This document shows, piece after piece, positions 8,254-16,957 of a stretch of 64,000 bases of DNA (the first letter of the stretch is position 1; each line of letters begins with the position of its first letter). The translations under genes were made by a program, and so were the position numbers. This DNA comes from Natrinema altunense (GTDB lineage: Archaea; Halobacteriota; Halobacteria; Halobacteriales; Natrialbaceae). The notes beneath the pieces are model-generated. The model was not told the DNA's origin. It was given only the letters and a program-made list of their open reading frames with translations, and did no database searches. Location: NCBI RefSeq assembly GCF_000731985.1, contig NZ_JNCS01000008.1:1-64000 (forward strand), read 5' to 3'.

Positions 8254-10539
8254 ATGAGCGCCGACGAGGAACTCGCGAAGGACCTCGGACTCCTCTCGGC
8301 GATCGCGATCGGTATCGGCACGATGATCGGGGCTGGAATCTTCGTGCTGCCGGGCACCGCCGTCGCTCGAGCGGGTCCACTCGCGGCATTGACGTTCGTC
8401 ATTGGTGGCGTCACCGCACTGTTCACGGCACTATCGGCCTCGGAACTGGGGACGGCGATGCCCAAGTCCGGCGGTGCCTACTTCTATATTAACCGTGCGC
8501 TCGGACCGCTGTTCGGGTCGATAAGCGGCTGGGCAAACTGGCTTGGGTTGGCGTTCGCGTCCGCGTTCTACATGTACGGCTTCGGCAAGTACGTCAACGA
8601 ACTCGTCGTCGCTTCGACGCTCACGCTCGGCCCGGTGACGGTATCGGCGGTTAAGGTGATCGGGCTCATCGGGGCAGCGCTGTTTATCACTATCAACTAC
8701 ATCGGTGCCAAGGAGACCGGCGGCCTCCAGATCGGGATCGTCCTTACGCTACTCGCCATCCTCGGTGTCTTCACCGTCGTCGGCCTCCTGAACGGGAACC
8801 TCGAGTCGTTGCGACCGTTTGCGCCGCCGGGGACGGCCGAACAGGTACTCCCGGTCACTGCCATCGTTTTCGTCTCCTACCTCGGCTTCGTCCAGATCAC
8901 ATCGGTCGCCGAAGAAATCAAGAACCCCGGCCGAAACCTCCCGCTGGCGGTTATCGGGTCGGTCGTCATCGTCACCGTCGTCTACGCCCTGTTTCTCGTT
9001 GTCTTGCTTGCGGCGGTGCCAAACGACCTGGTGGCGAACAATGATGCGGCCGTCGTTACGGCTGCCCAATCCCTCTTTGGCCAGTACAGCGTCTTCGGCT
9101 TCGGTTTGGGGACGGTCGGCTGGGGGTTGCTGTTGCTCGGCGGCCTGCTCGCGACGGCCTCGAGCGCAAACGCATCGATCCTCTCTTCCTCGCGAATCAA
9201 CTTCGCGATGGGACGCGAGAAGATTATCTCGCCGTCAGTCAACGAGATCCACCCACGGTTCGGGACGCCGTACAAGTCGATCCTGATCACCGGCTCGCTT
9301 ATTATCGCCTTCCTCCTCTTTGGCAACCTCGAGTTCCTGTCGACAGCCGGCTCGGTGCTGCATCTGATCGTCTACGGGTTGTTGAACGTCGCGCTGATCG
9401 TCATGCGAGAGGCCGACCCTGCAGATTACGATCCCGACTTCGAGGTTCCGCTCTACCCCTTTGTTCCGATTATCGGGACGGTTTCGTCGTTCGCACTGAT
9501 CGCGTACATCGAACCACGCGTCATTCTGCTCTCGTCGGGACTCGTCGTCTTCGCAAGCGTGTGGTACCTGCTGTACGCGCGCCAGCGTGTCGAAAACGAC
9601 GGCGTCTTCGCCGGCTGGATCCTCGACCGCTCCGAGAAGATGCCCGATGCTGCAGTGGCAGCGGCTGACTCGATCCGACCGACTGCCAGTGTTCCGGACG
9701 GGGGCGATTTCCGCGTAATGGTTCCATTGTCGAACCCACGAACCGAAAAAGAACTCATCACACTCGGTGGTGCCATCGCAAAGCAACGTGGCGGCACAGT
9801 TCATGCAGTTCACATCGTGCAGGTACCCGACCAGACGCCACTCGAACGTGCCGAGCAGAACGAACGGATCAACGCCGAATCAAAGAAATTACTCGAGCAG
9901 GCACGGACCGACGCTGAGACATTTAGTGTTCCCGTCGAGACGCAGACAGTGCTTTCACACCGGTCGTTCGAGGAAGTCTTCGACGCTGCCCGTACCTTCG
10001 ACGCTGATCAGGTCGTCATGGGCTGGGGGCCCGCCTCTCATGGCCGTGCCGAATCGCGTCTCGATGAACTGACCCATGATCTCCCCTGTGACTGCCTGGT
10101 ACTGAGAGAGCGCGGATTCGACCCCTCGCATATCCTATTGCCAACTGCTGGCGGCCCCGACTCGGTGCTCGGTGCAGAGGTTACCCAGTTGCTTCGCAAC
10201 GAGTTCGACTCCGACGTGACGGTCCTACACGCTCTTTCTGATGACGAGACCATTGAAGGGGGCGAGGAGTTCCTCGAAGAATGGGCCGCCGAAAACGGGC
10301 TCGCTGACGCCGATCTGGTTGTCGATGATCGAGACGTCGAGACCGCTATCGGCGATGCAGCCACGGATGCAACCCTCGTCGTGATCGGTGCGACCGGGCG
10401 CGGGCTGTTGTCCCGATTGGTCCGCGGATCGCCGGTCTTAGATATCCTCGAGGATGTCGAGTGTTCAGTGTTACTCGCTGAGACGGCTCGCAAGCGGACC
10501 CTGCGTGAACGTCTGCTAGGTATTACGAAACAAGAATAA
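8254..10539 (+). CDS. APC-family amino acid permease with two C-terminal universal stress domains
   Basis: The 761-residue protein begins with an amino acid-polyamine-organocation (APC) transporter of about 440 residues and about 12 membrane segments. The first segment carries the family signature GIGTMIGAGIF. Two UspA-like domains follow on the cytoplasmic side, at about 475-610 and 620-755. The second keeps an ATP-binding-type GATGRGLLSRL..GS pattern; the first has MGWGPASHG. Such permease-USP fusions are common in haloarchaea and suggest nucleotide or stress control of uptake. The substrate is not predictable. Codon use is normal for the window, although the DNA just upstream carries an IS6 scar. 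Confidence 0.88.
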   Translation: MSADEELAKDLGLLSAIAIGIGTMIGAGIFVLPGTAVARAGPLAALTFVIGGVTALFTALSASELGTAMPKSGGAYFYINRALGPLFGSISGWANWLGLAFASAFYMYGFGKYVNELVVASTLTLGPVTVSAVKVIGLIGAALFITINYIGAKETGGLQIGIVLTLLAILGVFTVVGLLNGNLESLRPFAPPGTAEQVLPVTAIVFVSYLGFVQITSVAEEIKNPGRNLPLAVIGSVVIVTVVYALFLVVLLAAVPNDLVANNDAAVVTAAQSLFGQYSVFGFGLGTVGWGLLLLGGLLATASSANASILSSSRINFAMGREKIISPSVNEIHPRFGTPYKSILITGSLIIAFLLFGNLEFLSTAGSVLHLIVYGLLNVALIVMREADPADYDPDFEVPLYPFVPIIGTVSSFALIAYIEPRVILLSSGLVVFASVWYLLYARQRVENDGVFAGWILDRSEKMPDAAVAAADSIRPTASVPDGGDFRVMVPLSNPRTEKELITLGGAIAKQRGGTVHAVHIVQVPDQTPLERAEQNERINAESKKLLEQARTDAETFSVPVETQTVLSHRSFEEVFDAARTFDADQVVMGWGPASHGRAESRLDELTHDLPCDCLVLRERGFDPSHILLPTAGGPDSVLGAEVTQLLRNEFDSDVTVLHALSDDETIEGGEEFLEEWAAENGLADADLVVDDRDVETAIGDAATDATLVVIGATGRGLLSRLVRGSPVLDILEDVECSVLLAETARKRTLRERLLGITKQE

Positions 10540-10593
10540 CGCCCCAGTCACCGCAGTGACAGACTAATACTTACGCAAATTCGGGTACGAAAA

Positions 10594-10613
10594 CCTCGCA
10601 AAATATAACGAGG
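10594..10613. terminator. Hairpin between convergent genes, possible bidirectional terminator
   Basis: CCTCG (10594-10598) and CGAGG (10609-10613) form a short stem around an AT-rich loop. It lies between the convergent stops of the permease and TFS genes. AT-rich runs lie nearby (10640s). The stem is only five pairs, so support is modest. Confidence 0.3.
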
Positions 10614-10644
10614 GGATCGGAGTGGCACGGCCAATATTATTGGT

Positions 10645-10974
10645 TTAATTGTACTCTCGCCACTTATTTTTACATTCGGTACATTTGAAAAACCTCGTCG
10701 GCGGCTCGTCGGCGGAAGCGGTCTGTTTGAGCGTGTACCACGCTTCCTCGGCACCGCACTCGTCACAGATGACGTCCGTCGCCTTCGGTTTGCCCTCGAA
10801 GTTCGCTTCCTCGCTGGACTCGATCACGTCGCCGTCGGTCTGTGACTCCGTCGTGACGAACGCGTCTTCCTGTTCGCGGTCCCGCTCGCTCGAGGCCCCG
10901 CAGTCGTCGTTCGTACAGACCATTTGATCGCCCCGCGCTTTCATCATCGAACCGCAGTCGTCACAGAATTGCAT
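10645..10974 (-). CDS. tfs: Transcription factor S (TFIIS/RPB9-like cleavage factor)
   Basis: The 109-residue protein has two zinc ribbons. The N-terminal ribbon uses CDDCG and CTNDDCG. The C-terminal TFIIS-type ribbon uses ICDECG and KCTEC and carries the acidic hairpin [10 protein letters not shown]. That Asp-Glu pair enters the RNA polymerase active site and stimulates cleavage of backtracked RNA. Length and order are those of archaeal TFS. The ATG at 10974 begins MQFCDDCG, the usual family start; longer upstream frames are unsupported. It is followed at 71 bases by the convergent permease end. Confidence 0.93.
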   Translation of the reverse strand: MQFCDDCGSMMKARGDQMVCTNDDCGASSERDREQEDAFVTTESQTDGDVIESSEEANFEGKPKATDVICDECGAEEAWYTLKQTASADEPPTRFFKCTECKNKWREYN

Positions 10975-11182
10975 ACCGGTCACGTACGGACTCGGTACGC
11001 AAAAATACTCCAGTCCCCCGTCCGACGCCGGCGTCCGGCTCCAGCGTGCGCGCTTTCGTGGGTTCGTCGACCGCGAACGGACGGTTCGCGACGGGTTCGC
11101 CCGCCGTCTCGAGGCGACGGGCCGAGCAAATCGTACCGCCCCATCCCGATGCTGTGCGCTCCGATCCGTCCCCGTCCTGTTT

Positions 11183-12169
11183 CTACTGGCCATCGCCGGT
11201 CGTCCGGACCCGAGCCCCGGTCCCCGCCGGCGCAGCGAGGACGACCGTTCCCTCGAGTCCGCGATCCGCGAGCACGTCTCGGGCGGCGGCCGCGGCCTCG
11301 TCGGTGTGGGCGGCGTTGGTCACGCCGTAGACGACCGGCCCCCACGACGACTGGCCGACCCCCGAGAGGACCGGACAGTCCTCGAGCGATTCGACGAGTT
11401 CGCCCGCGGGCGGCCGGAAGACGCCCCCCTGGGCGTCGGCGTACCAGGCACCGTTCTTGCGGCCGATTTCCGCGATGGCCTCGCCGAAGGGCTCGAGGCG
11501 GCCCGCGGCGGCCGCCGGCAGCAGTTTGCGGGTGACGACGCCGGCGATTTCGTCCGCGATGGCCGGATCGGCGCGTTCGACGACGGCGCGCATGCTCGCG
11601 TCCTCGTCGTCGCCGCTGCGGCCGGGGTCCGCGTCCGGAACGACGACCAGAAACCGCCACTCGGACGGCAGGTCGTGGCGGGCGACGACGGGTGGTACCG
11701 TCCAGTCGCCCTCCGCCGGCGGTTCGGTGGTAAACCGAGCGGTCGGATGCCCGGCGTCGACGACGAAGCCGCCGCCCTCGAAGGTTGCGACGCCGACGCC
11801 GCTGCGACCGCCCCTGCCCATGGCCGGCGCGCGCTCACGGACCCGCGGTTCGAGGCCGTGCGCTCGCGCCGTCGCCGTCAGCACGGCGAGCGCGAGTTGG
11901 GTCCCGCTTCCGAGGCCGACGTGGCGGGGCAGGGACTCCTCGAGCGTGATCGTGACACCGGAGACCCCGAGTACGTCGACGGCGCGGTTCGCGTAGTCCC
12001 GGAGCAGCGGATCGGCGGCAGCGACCGAGGCGGCGGGCTCGGCGGTGACGGTGACCCGCGGCTCCGCGAGCCCGATACCGATCCCGCCGTAGAGTCGCTC
12101 GCGAGCGAGCGAGAGGTTCTGGAAGCCGACGTGGAGCCGTGCCCCCGCGCTAACGGTCGCGGTCGTCAT
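11183..12169 (-). CDS. Beta-ribofuranosylaminobenzene 5'-phosphate synthase-like GHMP-family protein
   Basis: The 328-residue protein has the GHMP kinase fold. The phosphate-loop motif GLGSGTQ is at residues 85-91, preceded by [14 protein letters not shown] and GGIGIGL typical of RFAP synthase. In methanogens this enzyme joins PRPP to 4-hydroxybenzoate or p-aminobenzoate in methanopterin synthesis. Haloarchaea use folates rather than methanopterin, so the product here is uncertain; a role in a pABA-derived C1 carrier is an inference. The gene diverges from ilvD across 246 bases. The family match is strong and the function is weakly known. Confidence 0.78.
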   Translation of the reverse strand: MTTATVSAGARLHVGFQNLSLARERLYGGIGIGLAEPRVTVTAEPAASVAAADPLLRDYANRAVDVLGVSGVTITLEESLPRHVGLGSGTQLALAVLTATARAHGLEPRVRERAPAMGRGGRSGVGVATFEGGGFVVDAGHPTARFTTEPPAEGDWTVPPVVARHDLPSEWRFLVVVPDADPGRSGDDEDASMRAVVERADPAIADEIAGVVTRKLLPAAAAGRLEPFGEAIAEIGRKNGAWYADAQGGVFRPPAGELVESLEDCPVLSGVGQSSWGPVVYGVTNAAHTDEAAAAARDVLADRGLEGTVVLAAPAGTGARVRTTGDGQ

Positions 12170-12384
12170 GATACGCCGCCTACGGAGGCCCCCGGGAAGG
12201 GGGTTTCGACGGTGGCAACGACTGAGACTGCCGAAACTGCGCTGATTCGAGTCGGCGATGGCGACCGATCCCGACAGTCGATCGCGGCTGGCTCACTCCG
12301 GGCCATCCGGACGGTATTCCCCAGGGCCGTCCCGAACCGGTTAGGCAGCACTGCTCGCGACCGAACAGCTGGCCGAGAAAGGGT

Positions 12385-12394
12385 AACTTATACC
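12385..12394 (+). promoter_or_regulatory. TATA box of ilvD
   Basis: AACTTATACC lies about 22-31 bases before the ATG at 12416, preceded by a purine-rich GAGAAAGGG that could serve as BRE. The spacing fits a leaderless or near-leaderless transcript. Confidence 0.55.
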
Positions 12395-12415
12395 TGTGGG
12401 AGTCAAGCTCAACCC

Positions 12416-14143
12416 ATGAGCAGCGACGACGAGTTCGACTACGGAAAAGACGAGCAGTTGCGGAGTCGCGAAGTGACGGAGGGGCCGGACAAGGCCCCCC
12501 ACCGCGCCATGTTCCGTGCGATGGGGTTCGACGACGAGGACTTCGGCTCGCCGATGATCGGCGTTCCGAATCCGGCGGCCGACATCACGCCGTGTAACGT
12601 CCACCTCGACGACGTCGCCGACGCCGCGCTCGAGGGAGTCGACGAGACCGGCGGCATGCCGATCGAGTTCGGGACGATCACCATCTCCGACGCCATCTCG
12701 ATGGGAACGGAAGGGATGAAGGCTTCGCTGATCTCTCGGGAGCTCATCGCCGACTCCGTCGAACTCGTCTCATTCGGCGAGCGCATGGACGGGCTGGTCA
12801 CTATCGGCGGCTGTGACAAGAACATGCCCGGAATGATGATGGCCGCGATCCGGACCGATCTGCCCTCCGTCTTCTGCTACGGCGGGTCGATCATGCCCGG
12901 CGAGCACGAAGGCCGGGAAGTCACCGTCCAGAACCTCTTCGAAGGCGTCGGTGCCGTCGCCGACGGCGAGATGAATCCGGACGAACTCGACGAGATGGAG
13001 CGCAACGCCTGCCCCGGCGCGGGCTCGTGTGGCGGCATGTTCACCGCCAACACGATGGCGTCGATCTCCGAGGCGATCGGCTTCGCGCCGCTGGGCAGCG
13101 CCAGCCCGCCCGCGGAGGCCGACTCGCGCTACGAGGTCGCCCGCGAGGCCGGCGAGATCGCCGTCGAAGCCGTCGAAGCGGGGCGGAAACCCTCTGACTT
13201 CCTCAGCGAAGCGTCGTTCGAGAACGCCATCGCCCTGCAGGTCGCCGTCGGCGGCTCGACCAACGCCGTCCTCCACCTGCTGGCGATGGCCGCCGAGGCC
13301 GGCGTCGATCTGGACATCGAGACGTTCAACGAGATCAGCGCTCGGACGCCGAAGATCGCCAACCTCCAACCCGGCGGCGAGCGCGTGATGAACGACCTCC
13401 ACGAGGTCGGCGGCGTCCCCGTCGTCCTGCGCGAACTGCTCGAGGCCGACCTGCTCCACGGCGACGCGCTGACCGTCACCGGCGAGACGATGGCCGAGGC
13501 CATAGCGCGGATCGATCCGCCCGCGATCGAAGACCTCGACGCCGACTTCCTCCACACCGTGGCCGACCCGATCCACGAGCGCGGTGCCATCCGCATCCTC
13601 ACCGGCAACCTCGCGCCCGACGGCGCGGTCATCAAGATCACCGGCGAGGACCACCTCCACCACGAGGGGCCGGTCCGGATCTTCGAGCAGGAAGAAGACG
13701 CGATGGCGTACGTCCAGGAAGGGAACGTCGAATCCGGCGACGTCATCGGCATCCGCAACGAGGGGCCACGCGGCGGTCCCGGGATGCGCGAGATGCTCGG
13801 CGTCACCTCCGCCGTGGCGGGCCAGGGCCACGCCGAGGACGTCGCCCTGTTCACCGACGGCCGCTTTTCGGGCGCGACTCGCGGGTTCTCCATCGGCCAC
13901 GTCGCCCCCGAGGCCGCGGCCGGCGGCCCCATCGCCGCCCTCGAGGACGGCGATACGATCACCATCGACATCGACGACCTCGAACTCTCCGTGGACCTCT
14001 CCGACGCGGAGATCGAACAGCGCCTCGCGGACCACGACCGACCGGAACCCCAGTACACCACTGGGGTGTTGGCGAAGTACGGCCGTGACTTCGGGTCGGC
14101 GGCCAACGGTGCCGTGACAAACCCCGGCGTCAAAGACGAGTAG
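12416..14143 (+). CDS. ilvD: Dihydroxy-acid dehydratase
   Basis: The 575-residue protein is a full-length IlvD/Edd-family dehydratase. It converts 2,3-dihydroxy-isovalerate (or -3-methylvalerate) to the 2-keto acid in valine and isoleucine synthesis. Iron-sulfur ligand cysteines are visible in [16 protein letters not shown] and [11 protein letters not shown]. The motif [14 protein letters not shown] near the C terminus is typical. The open frame extends over 1 kb upstream, antisense to the GHMP gene, but family homology and the TATA box point to the ATG at 12416. No other branched-chain gene is adjacent. Edd (phosphogluconate dehydratase) is a less likely alternative. Confidence 0.93.
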   Translation: MSSDDEFDYGKDEQLRSREVTEGPDKAPHRAMFRAMGFDDEDFGSPMIGVPNPAADITPCNVHLDDVADAALEGVDETGGMPIEFGTITISDAISMGTEGMKASLISRELIADSVELVSFGERMDGLVTIGGCDKNMPGMMMAAIRTDLPSVFCYGGSIMPGEHEGREVTVQNLFEGVGAVADGEMNPDELDEMERNACPGAGSCGGMFTANTMASISEAIGFAPLGSASPPAEADSRYEVAREAGEIAVEAVEAGRKPSDFLSEASFENAIALQVAVGGSTNAVLHLLAMAAEAGVDLDIETFNEISARTPKIANLQPGGERVMNDLHEVGGVPVVLRELLEADLLHGDALTVTGETMAEAIARIDPPAIEDLDADFLHTVADPIHERGAIRILTGNLAPDGAVIKITGEDHLHHEGPVRIFEQEEDAMAYVQEGNVESGDVIGIRNEGPRGGPGMREMLGVTSAVAGQGHAEDVALFTDGRFSGATRGFSIGHVAPEAAAGGPIAALEDGDTITIDIDDLELSVDLSDAEIEQRLADHDRPEPQYTTGVLAKYGRDFGSAANGAVTNPGVKDE

Positions 14144-14230
14144 CGCGGTCGACGGCGAAGAGGCGGCCCCGCGCGATCCTCCACTCGCAGGGACCCCCTT
14201 CGATTTCCTGCACGAGTCTTTCCCGCCTTT

Positions 14231-14416
14231 GTGACCCACTCCCAGATAGAGCGACGGATGTGTAAGTACTGCCTCGAGTGTGACTGGCAGGCCAGCACCG
14301 CTGACGGCTACACCGAAAAGGAAGTGTCCGAGAAGGCGATCGAGCACTTCGTCGAGACGGGGCATACGGTCGATTCGCTTCGGCTGCCGCCGCCGACGGC
14401 CGTCCTCGAGAACTAA
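14231..14416 (+). CDS. Small Cys/His protein, putative zinc-binding
   Basis: The 61-codon frame uses GTG (or an ATG at 14258). It encodes CKYCLECDWQ followed by HFVETGH, so two or three cysteines and two histidines could bind one zinc in a Cys2His2-like arrangement. It is acidic overall, with the codon bias of its neighbours. It lies 87 bases after ilvD on the same strand and ends shortly before the convergent ribL. I know no function; haloarchaeal genomes hold many such micro-proteins. The GTG start is kept because the upstream residues read MTHSQIERR without interruption, but the internal ATG is equally possible. Confidence 0.7.
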   Translation: MTHSQIERRMCKYCLECDWQASTADGYTEKEVSEKAIEHFVETGHTVDSLRLPPPTAVLEN

Positions 14417-14485
14417 TCGCGTGCCCCCCGCCGCGGCGTCGGCGAGTCGAAGCGAGTGCTCCGAGCCGTGCGGCCACGCTGCGTG

Positions 14486-14917
14486 TCAGTCCCCTCGCCG
14501 CTCGAGGATCCGCTCGATGATCAACCGCGTCGAGAGCAGTTGCTCGTCGTCGGTCTCGCGGCCGCTCGCCCGGCGAACCTCGCAGTCGATCCCCCGTCGC
14601 TCGAGTTCGGCCGCGATGGCCTCGTCGTCGTGGTGCTGGTCGTGACCGAGCGCGATCACGTCGGGATCGATCTCCTCGATGGGAACGAAGATGTCCTCTT
14701 CGTGGCCGAGCAGGGCCTCGTCGACGGCCGCGAGCGCGCCGACGACGTCGCGGCGCTGGGTCGCCGGACAGATCGGCGTCTCCTTGTGATCGACGTTGGC
14801 CTTGCGGGCGACGATGACCGACAGTTCGTCGCCCATCGCCGCGGCCTCCTCCAGATAGTGGACGTGGCCGGGGTGGAGGATGTCGAAGGTACCCTGCGCG
14901 ATGACGGTCCGTGTCAT
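14486..14917 (-). CDS. ribL: FAD synthase, archaeal RibL type
   Basis: This 143-residue nucleotidyltransferase carries [14 protein letters not shown] with the HxGH motif at residues 15-18 and ends in the family segment [11 protein letters not shown]. Archaeal RibL (characterised in Methanocaldococcus) transfers AMP from ATP to FMN to make FAD and lacks the riboflavin kinase domain. The ATG at 14917 begins [12 protein letters not shown]. The JAMM protein gene is 94 bases upstream in the same direction, so the two may be co-transcribed. A glycerol-3-phosphate cytidylyltransferase-like role is a weaker alternative. Confidence 0.85.
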   Translation of the reverse strand: MTRTVIAQGTFDILHPGHVHYLEEAAAMGDELSVIVARKANVDHKETPICPATQRRDVVGALAAVDEALLGHEEDIFVPIEEIDPDVIALGHDQHHDDEAIAAELERRGIDCEVRRASGRETDDEQLLSTRLIIERILERRGD

Positions 14918-15011
14918 CCGTCGGCCCCTCCTGCTGTCGCCGGCGGTTTCCGCGTCGATCCCGTCGTCGGTCCGGTCGTCACTGATGGCATCGTCTCGAG
15001 CATAGCGAGTC

Positions 15012-15509
15012 TCATCGTCGCAGTTCCTCGTCGATATCCGCCTGTGTGAAATCGAAGAAGTCCTCCGTATCGGGCAGGTCGACATCGATCACGTTCAACG
15101 TGGTCGGCTGGCCCTTCGAATCGAACGCCTTCCAGTCGGTTCGGCGGTAGGGCGCGCCGATGATGACGTGGACGCTCCCGCGGCCGAACGTATCCAGATC
15201 CGCGTTGCTGGGCCTGATCACCCCGTTGGGGTGGGAGTGGATGCTCCCCAGCGCCTTCACGTCGTTCGGAATCTGGTTCGTCTTGACGGTCGCGCTGACG
15301 CTGTTGGTCTCGGTCCCGGGGACCACGAGCACGTCCGTGATGACCAGGCCATCCCGGTCTAACCCCAGGCGATCGGCCTCGGTTCCCCGGAGAAACCCCA
15401 TGTATTCGTTCGGGTGGGTCTCCTCGGAGGACTCGAGGGCGAACTCGAGGGTCTCCTCGGCGATACCGAGGATCTCGCTCGAGCGAAACAGCGCGTCGAA
15501 CAGCCCCAT
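15012..15509 (-). CDS. JAMM/MPN+ zinc metalloprotease
   Basis: The 165-residue protein has a complete JAMM motif: Glu35, then HSH at 91-93 and SNAD with Ser101 and Asp104 in the exact HxHx7Sx2D spacing. The haloarchaeal JAMM protein studied in Haloferax removes ubiquitin-like SAMP tags from proteins (desampylase). This protein may do the same or cut SAMP precursors, but the substrate is an inference. There is no signal peptide, so it should be cytoplasmic. It lies directly upstream of ribL on the same strand. Confidence 0.85.
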   Translation of the reverse strand: MGLFDALFRSSEILGIAEETLEFALESSEETHPNEYMGFLRGTEADRLGLDRDGLVITDVLVVPGTETNSVSATVKTNQIPNDVKALGSIHSHPNGVIRPSNADLDTFGRGSVHVIIGAPYRRTDWKAFDSKGQPTTLNVIDVDLPDTEDFFDFTQADIDEELRR

Positions 15510-15715
15510 ATCCCCACGTGCGGCCTTGCGGTTGCTAAACGTTCCGATGCACCGGTTGCCGCGAGCGCTGCGCGGTCGACCGGTCGGCGACAGCGGGCTG
15601 AGTCCACGATTCGAACGTGTTCAAGTCCGCTCGAGACCGCCGATGAACCGAGTCAGTTTCACACATATACAATCAATCAGAAGACATATGGACGTTCTCC
15701 GGCCACTATCGAGCG

Positions 15716-16834
15716 ATGTCTTCCCGCCGCTCGGTTCTCGCTACTGGCGTCGGCATCTGTTCCTCCGGGATTGCCGGTTGTGTATCGTTGCCCTGGCTTC
15801 GTGAACCGGACGGAGCCGACTGGTCGGCTTCAGTCCCCGAGCCGGGTGCCTTCGCGTCACCAGTGACTACCGAGGGAGTCGTCGTCGCGGGTGGCAGCCG
15901 CGACGGTGGTCTCGAAAACGGGCAGCTGGTCGCGTTCGATACGGAAACGGGTGATCAGCAGTGGGAACACGAGTTCGGTCGGCCGACCGGTCTCCTCGCC
16001 GCCGACGGTACCGTGTACGTCGGCGAAAAACGGGAGTCGGGGCAGTCGCGGATCTCCGCTTTCGATGCCCGGACGGGGACACGACGGTGGCGGCAGACGG
16101 TATCCAATCACTCGTCGGCGATGGCCGTGGCGAACGGAACGCTGTACGCTGCAAACGGCGGTCTCGCCGCGCTCGAGACCGCCGACGGATCGGTACGATG
16201 GGAACAGTCCCACGTCCCCGAAACGGGTTTTACCGTCGTCGCCGCCCCGGACGACCAGCTGGCGGCCGACGATCACGCGGTCTATTTCGGTGACGCGGAC
16301 GGAGTGGTTGCGATCTCACCCACCGACGGGACCACCACGTGGAGTTGGCGACCGGCGCAGTGGGAGGCAACCGCTGTCGGCCCGGTTCCGATCGACGACA
16401 CGGTCTACGTCGGCGGTGGCGGTGATGTCGTCGCACTCGACGCGGCGGACGGGTCCGGTCGGTGGCGGACGCCGTTCGGTCGCGGTGCCGAGATCATGGG
16501 GGTCCACGCAACCGACTCGTCGTTGCTCGTCGCAGAGTCGACGGACGACGCCCCGTCGGATACGTTCGGAACGGTGTACCAACTCTCCGCGGCAGACGGC
16601 AGCGAACGGTACGAAATGCGGTTCGACGCACCCGTCACTCGAGCGGCATCGACGACGGCGATGTTCGTCGTCGGGACGGCCGACGGAACCGTGACGTGGA
16701 CCGACGGCGCGTCGTTCTTCGCTCGGCCCGAGACATCACTTCCGACCAACGGCTTCGGACTCGGTGCCGCCGGCGAACAGGCGTTCGCCCAGACCAGCGA
16801 CGGAACGCTTTGGGCCCTGTCTCCCCCCGAGTGA
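15716..16834 (+). CDS. Tat-exported lipoprotein with PQQ-type beta-propeller
   Basis: The 372-residue protein starts with a twin-arginine signal (SSRRSVLATGV) and a lipobox IAGC with Cys22 as the lipid site. It should therefore be anchored to the outer face of the membrane. The mature part contains repeated blades of the type FDTETGDQQWEHEF, FDARTGTRRW, LETADGSVRWEQ and LDAADGSGRW. This is the WD/PQQ (YVTN/BamB-like) propeller pattern, probably seven or eight blades. No PQQ-ligand or catalytic residues typical of alcohol dehydrogenases are obvious, so a scaffold or binding role is more likely than catalysis. Confidence 0.85.
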   Translation: MSSRRSVLATGVGICSSGIAGCVSLPWLREPDGADWSASVPEPGAFASPVTTEGVVVAGGSRDGGLENGQLVAFDTETGDQQWEHEFGRPTGLLAADGTVYVGEKRESGQSRISAFDARTGTRRWRQTVSNHSSAMAVANGTLYAANGGLAALETADGSVRWEQSHVPETGFTVVAAPDDQLAADDHAVYFGDADGVVAISPTDGTTTWSWRPAQWEATAVGPVPIDDTVYVGGGGDVVALDAADGSGRWRTPFGRGAEIMGVHATDSSLLVAESTDDAPSDTFGTVYQLSAADGSERYEMRFDAPVTRAASTTAMFVVGTADGTVTWTDGASFFARPETSLPTNGFGLGAAGEQAFAQTSDGTLWALSPPE

Positions 16835-16922
16835 GATCCGGTCAACCCTCGAGCACCGCTCAGCGGAGTCCGACCGTACGGGCCGGTGATCGACTCCCTC
16901 GAGCCCCATCGCTTCTTGACAA

Positions 16923-16932
16923 GGGTTATACG
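16923..16932 (+). promoter_or_regulatory. TATA-like box of the RecJ-like gene
   Basis: GGTTATACGC lies about 26-35 bases before the ATG at 16958, at the spacing expected for an archaeal TATA box of a short-leader transcript. It supports the start against the longer open frame. Confidence 0.45.
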
Positions 16933-16957
16933 CGACCACCCCAAACAGCGAACCAAG

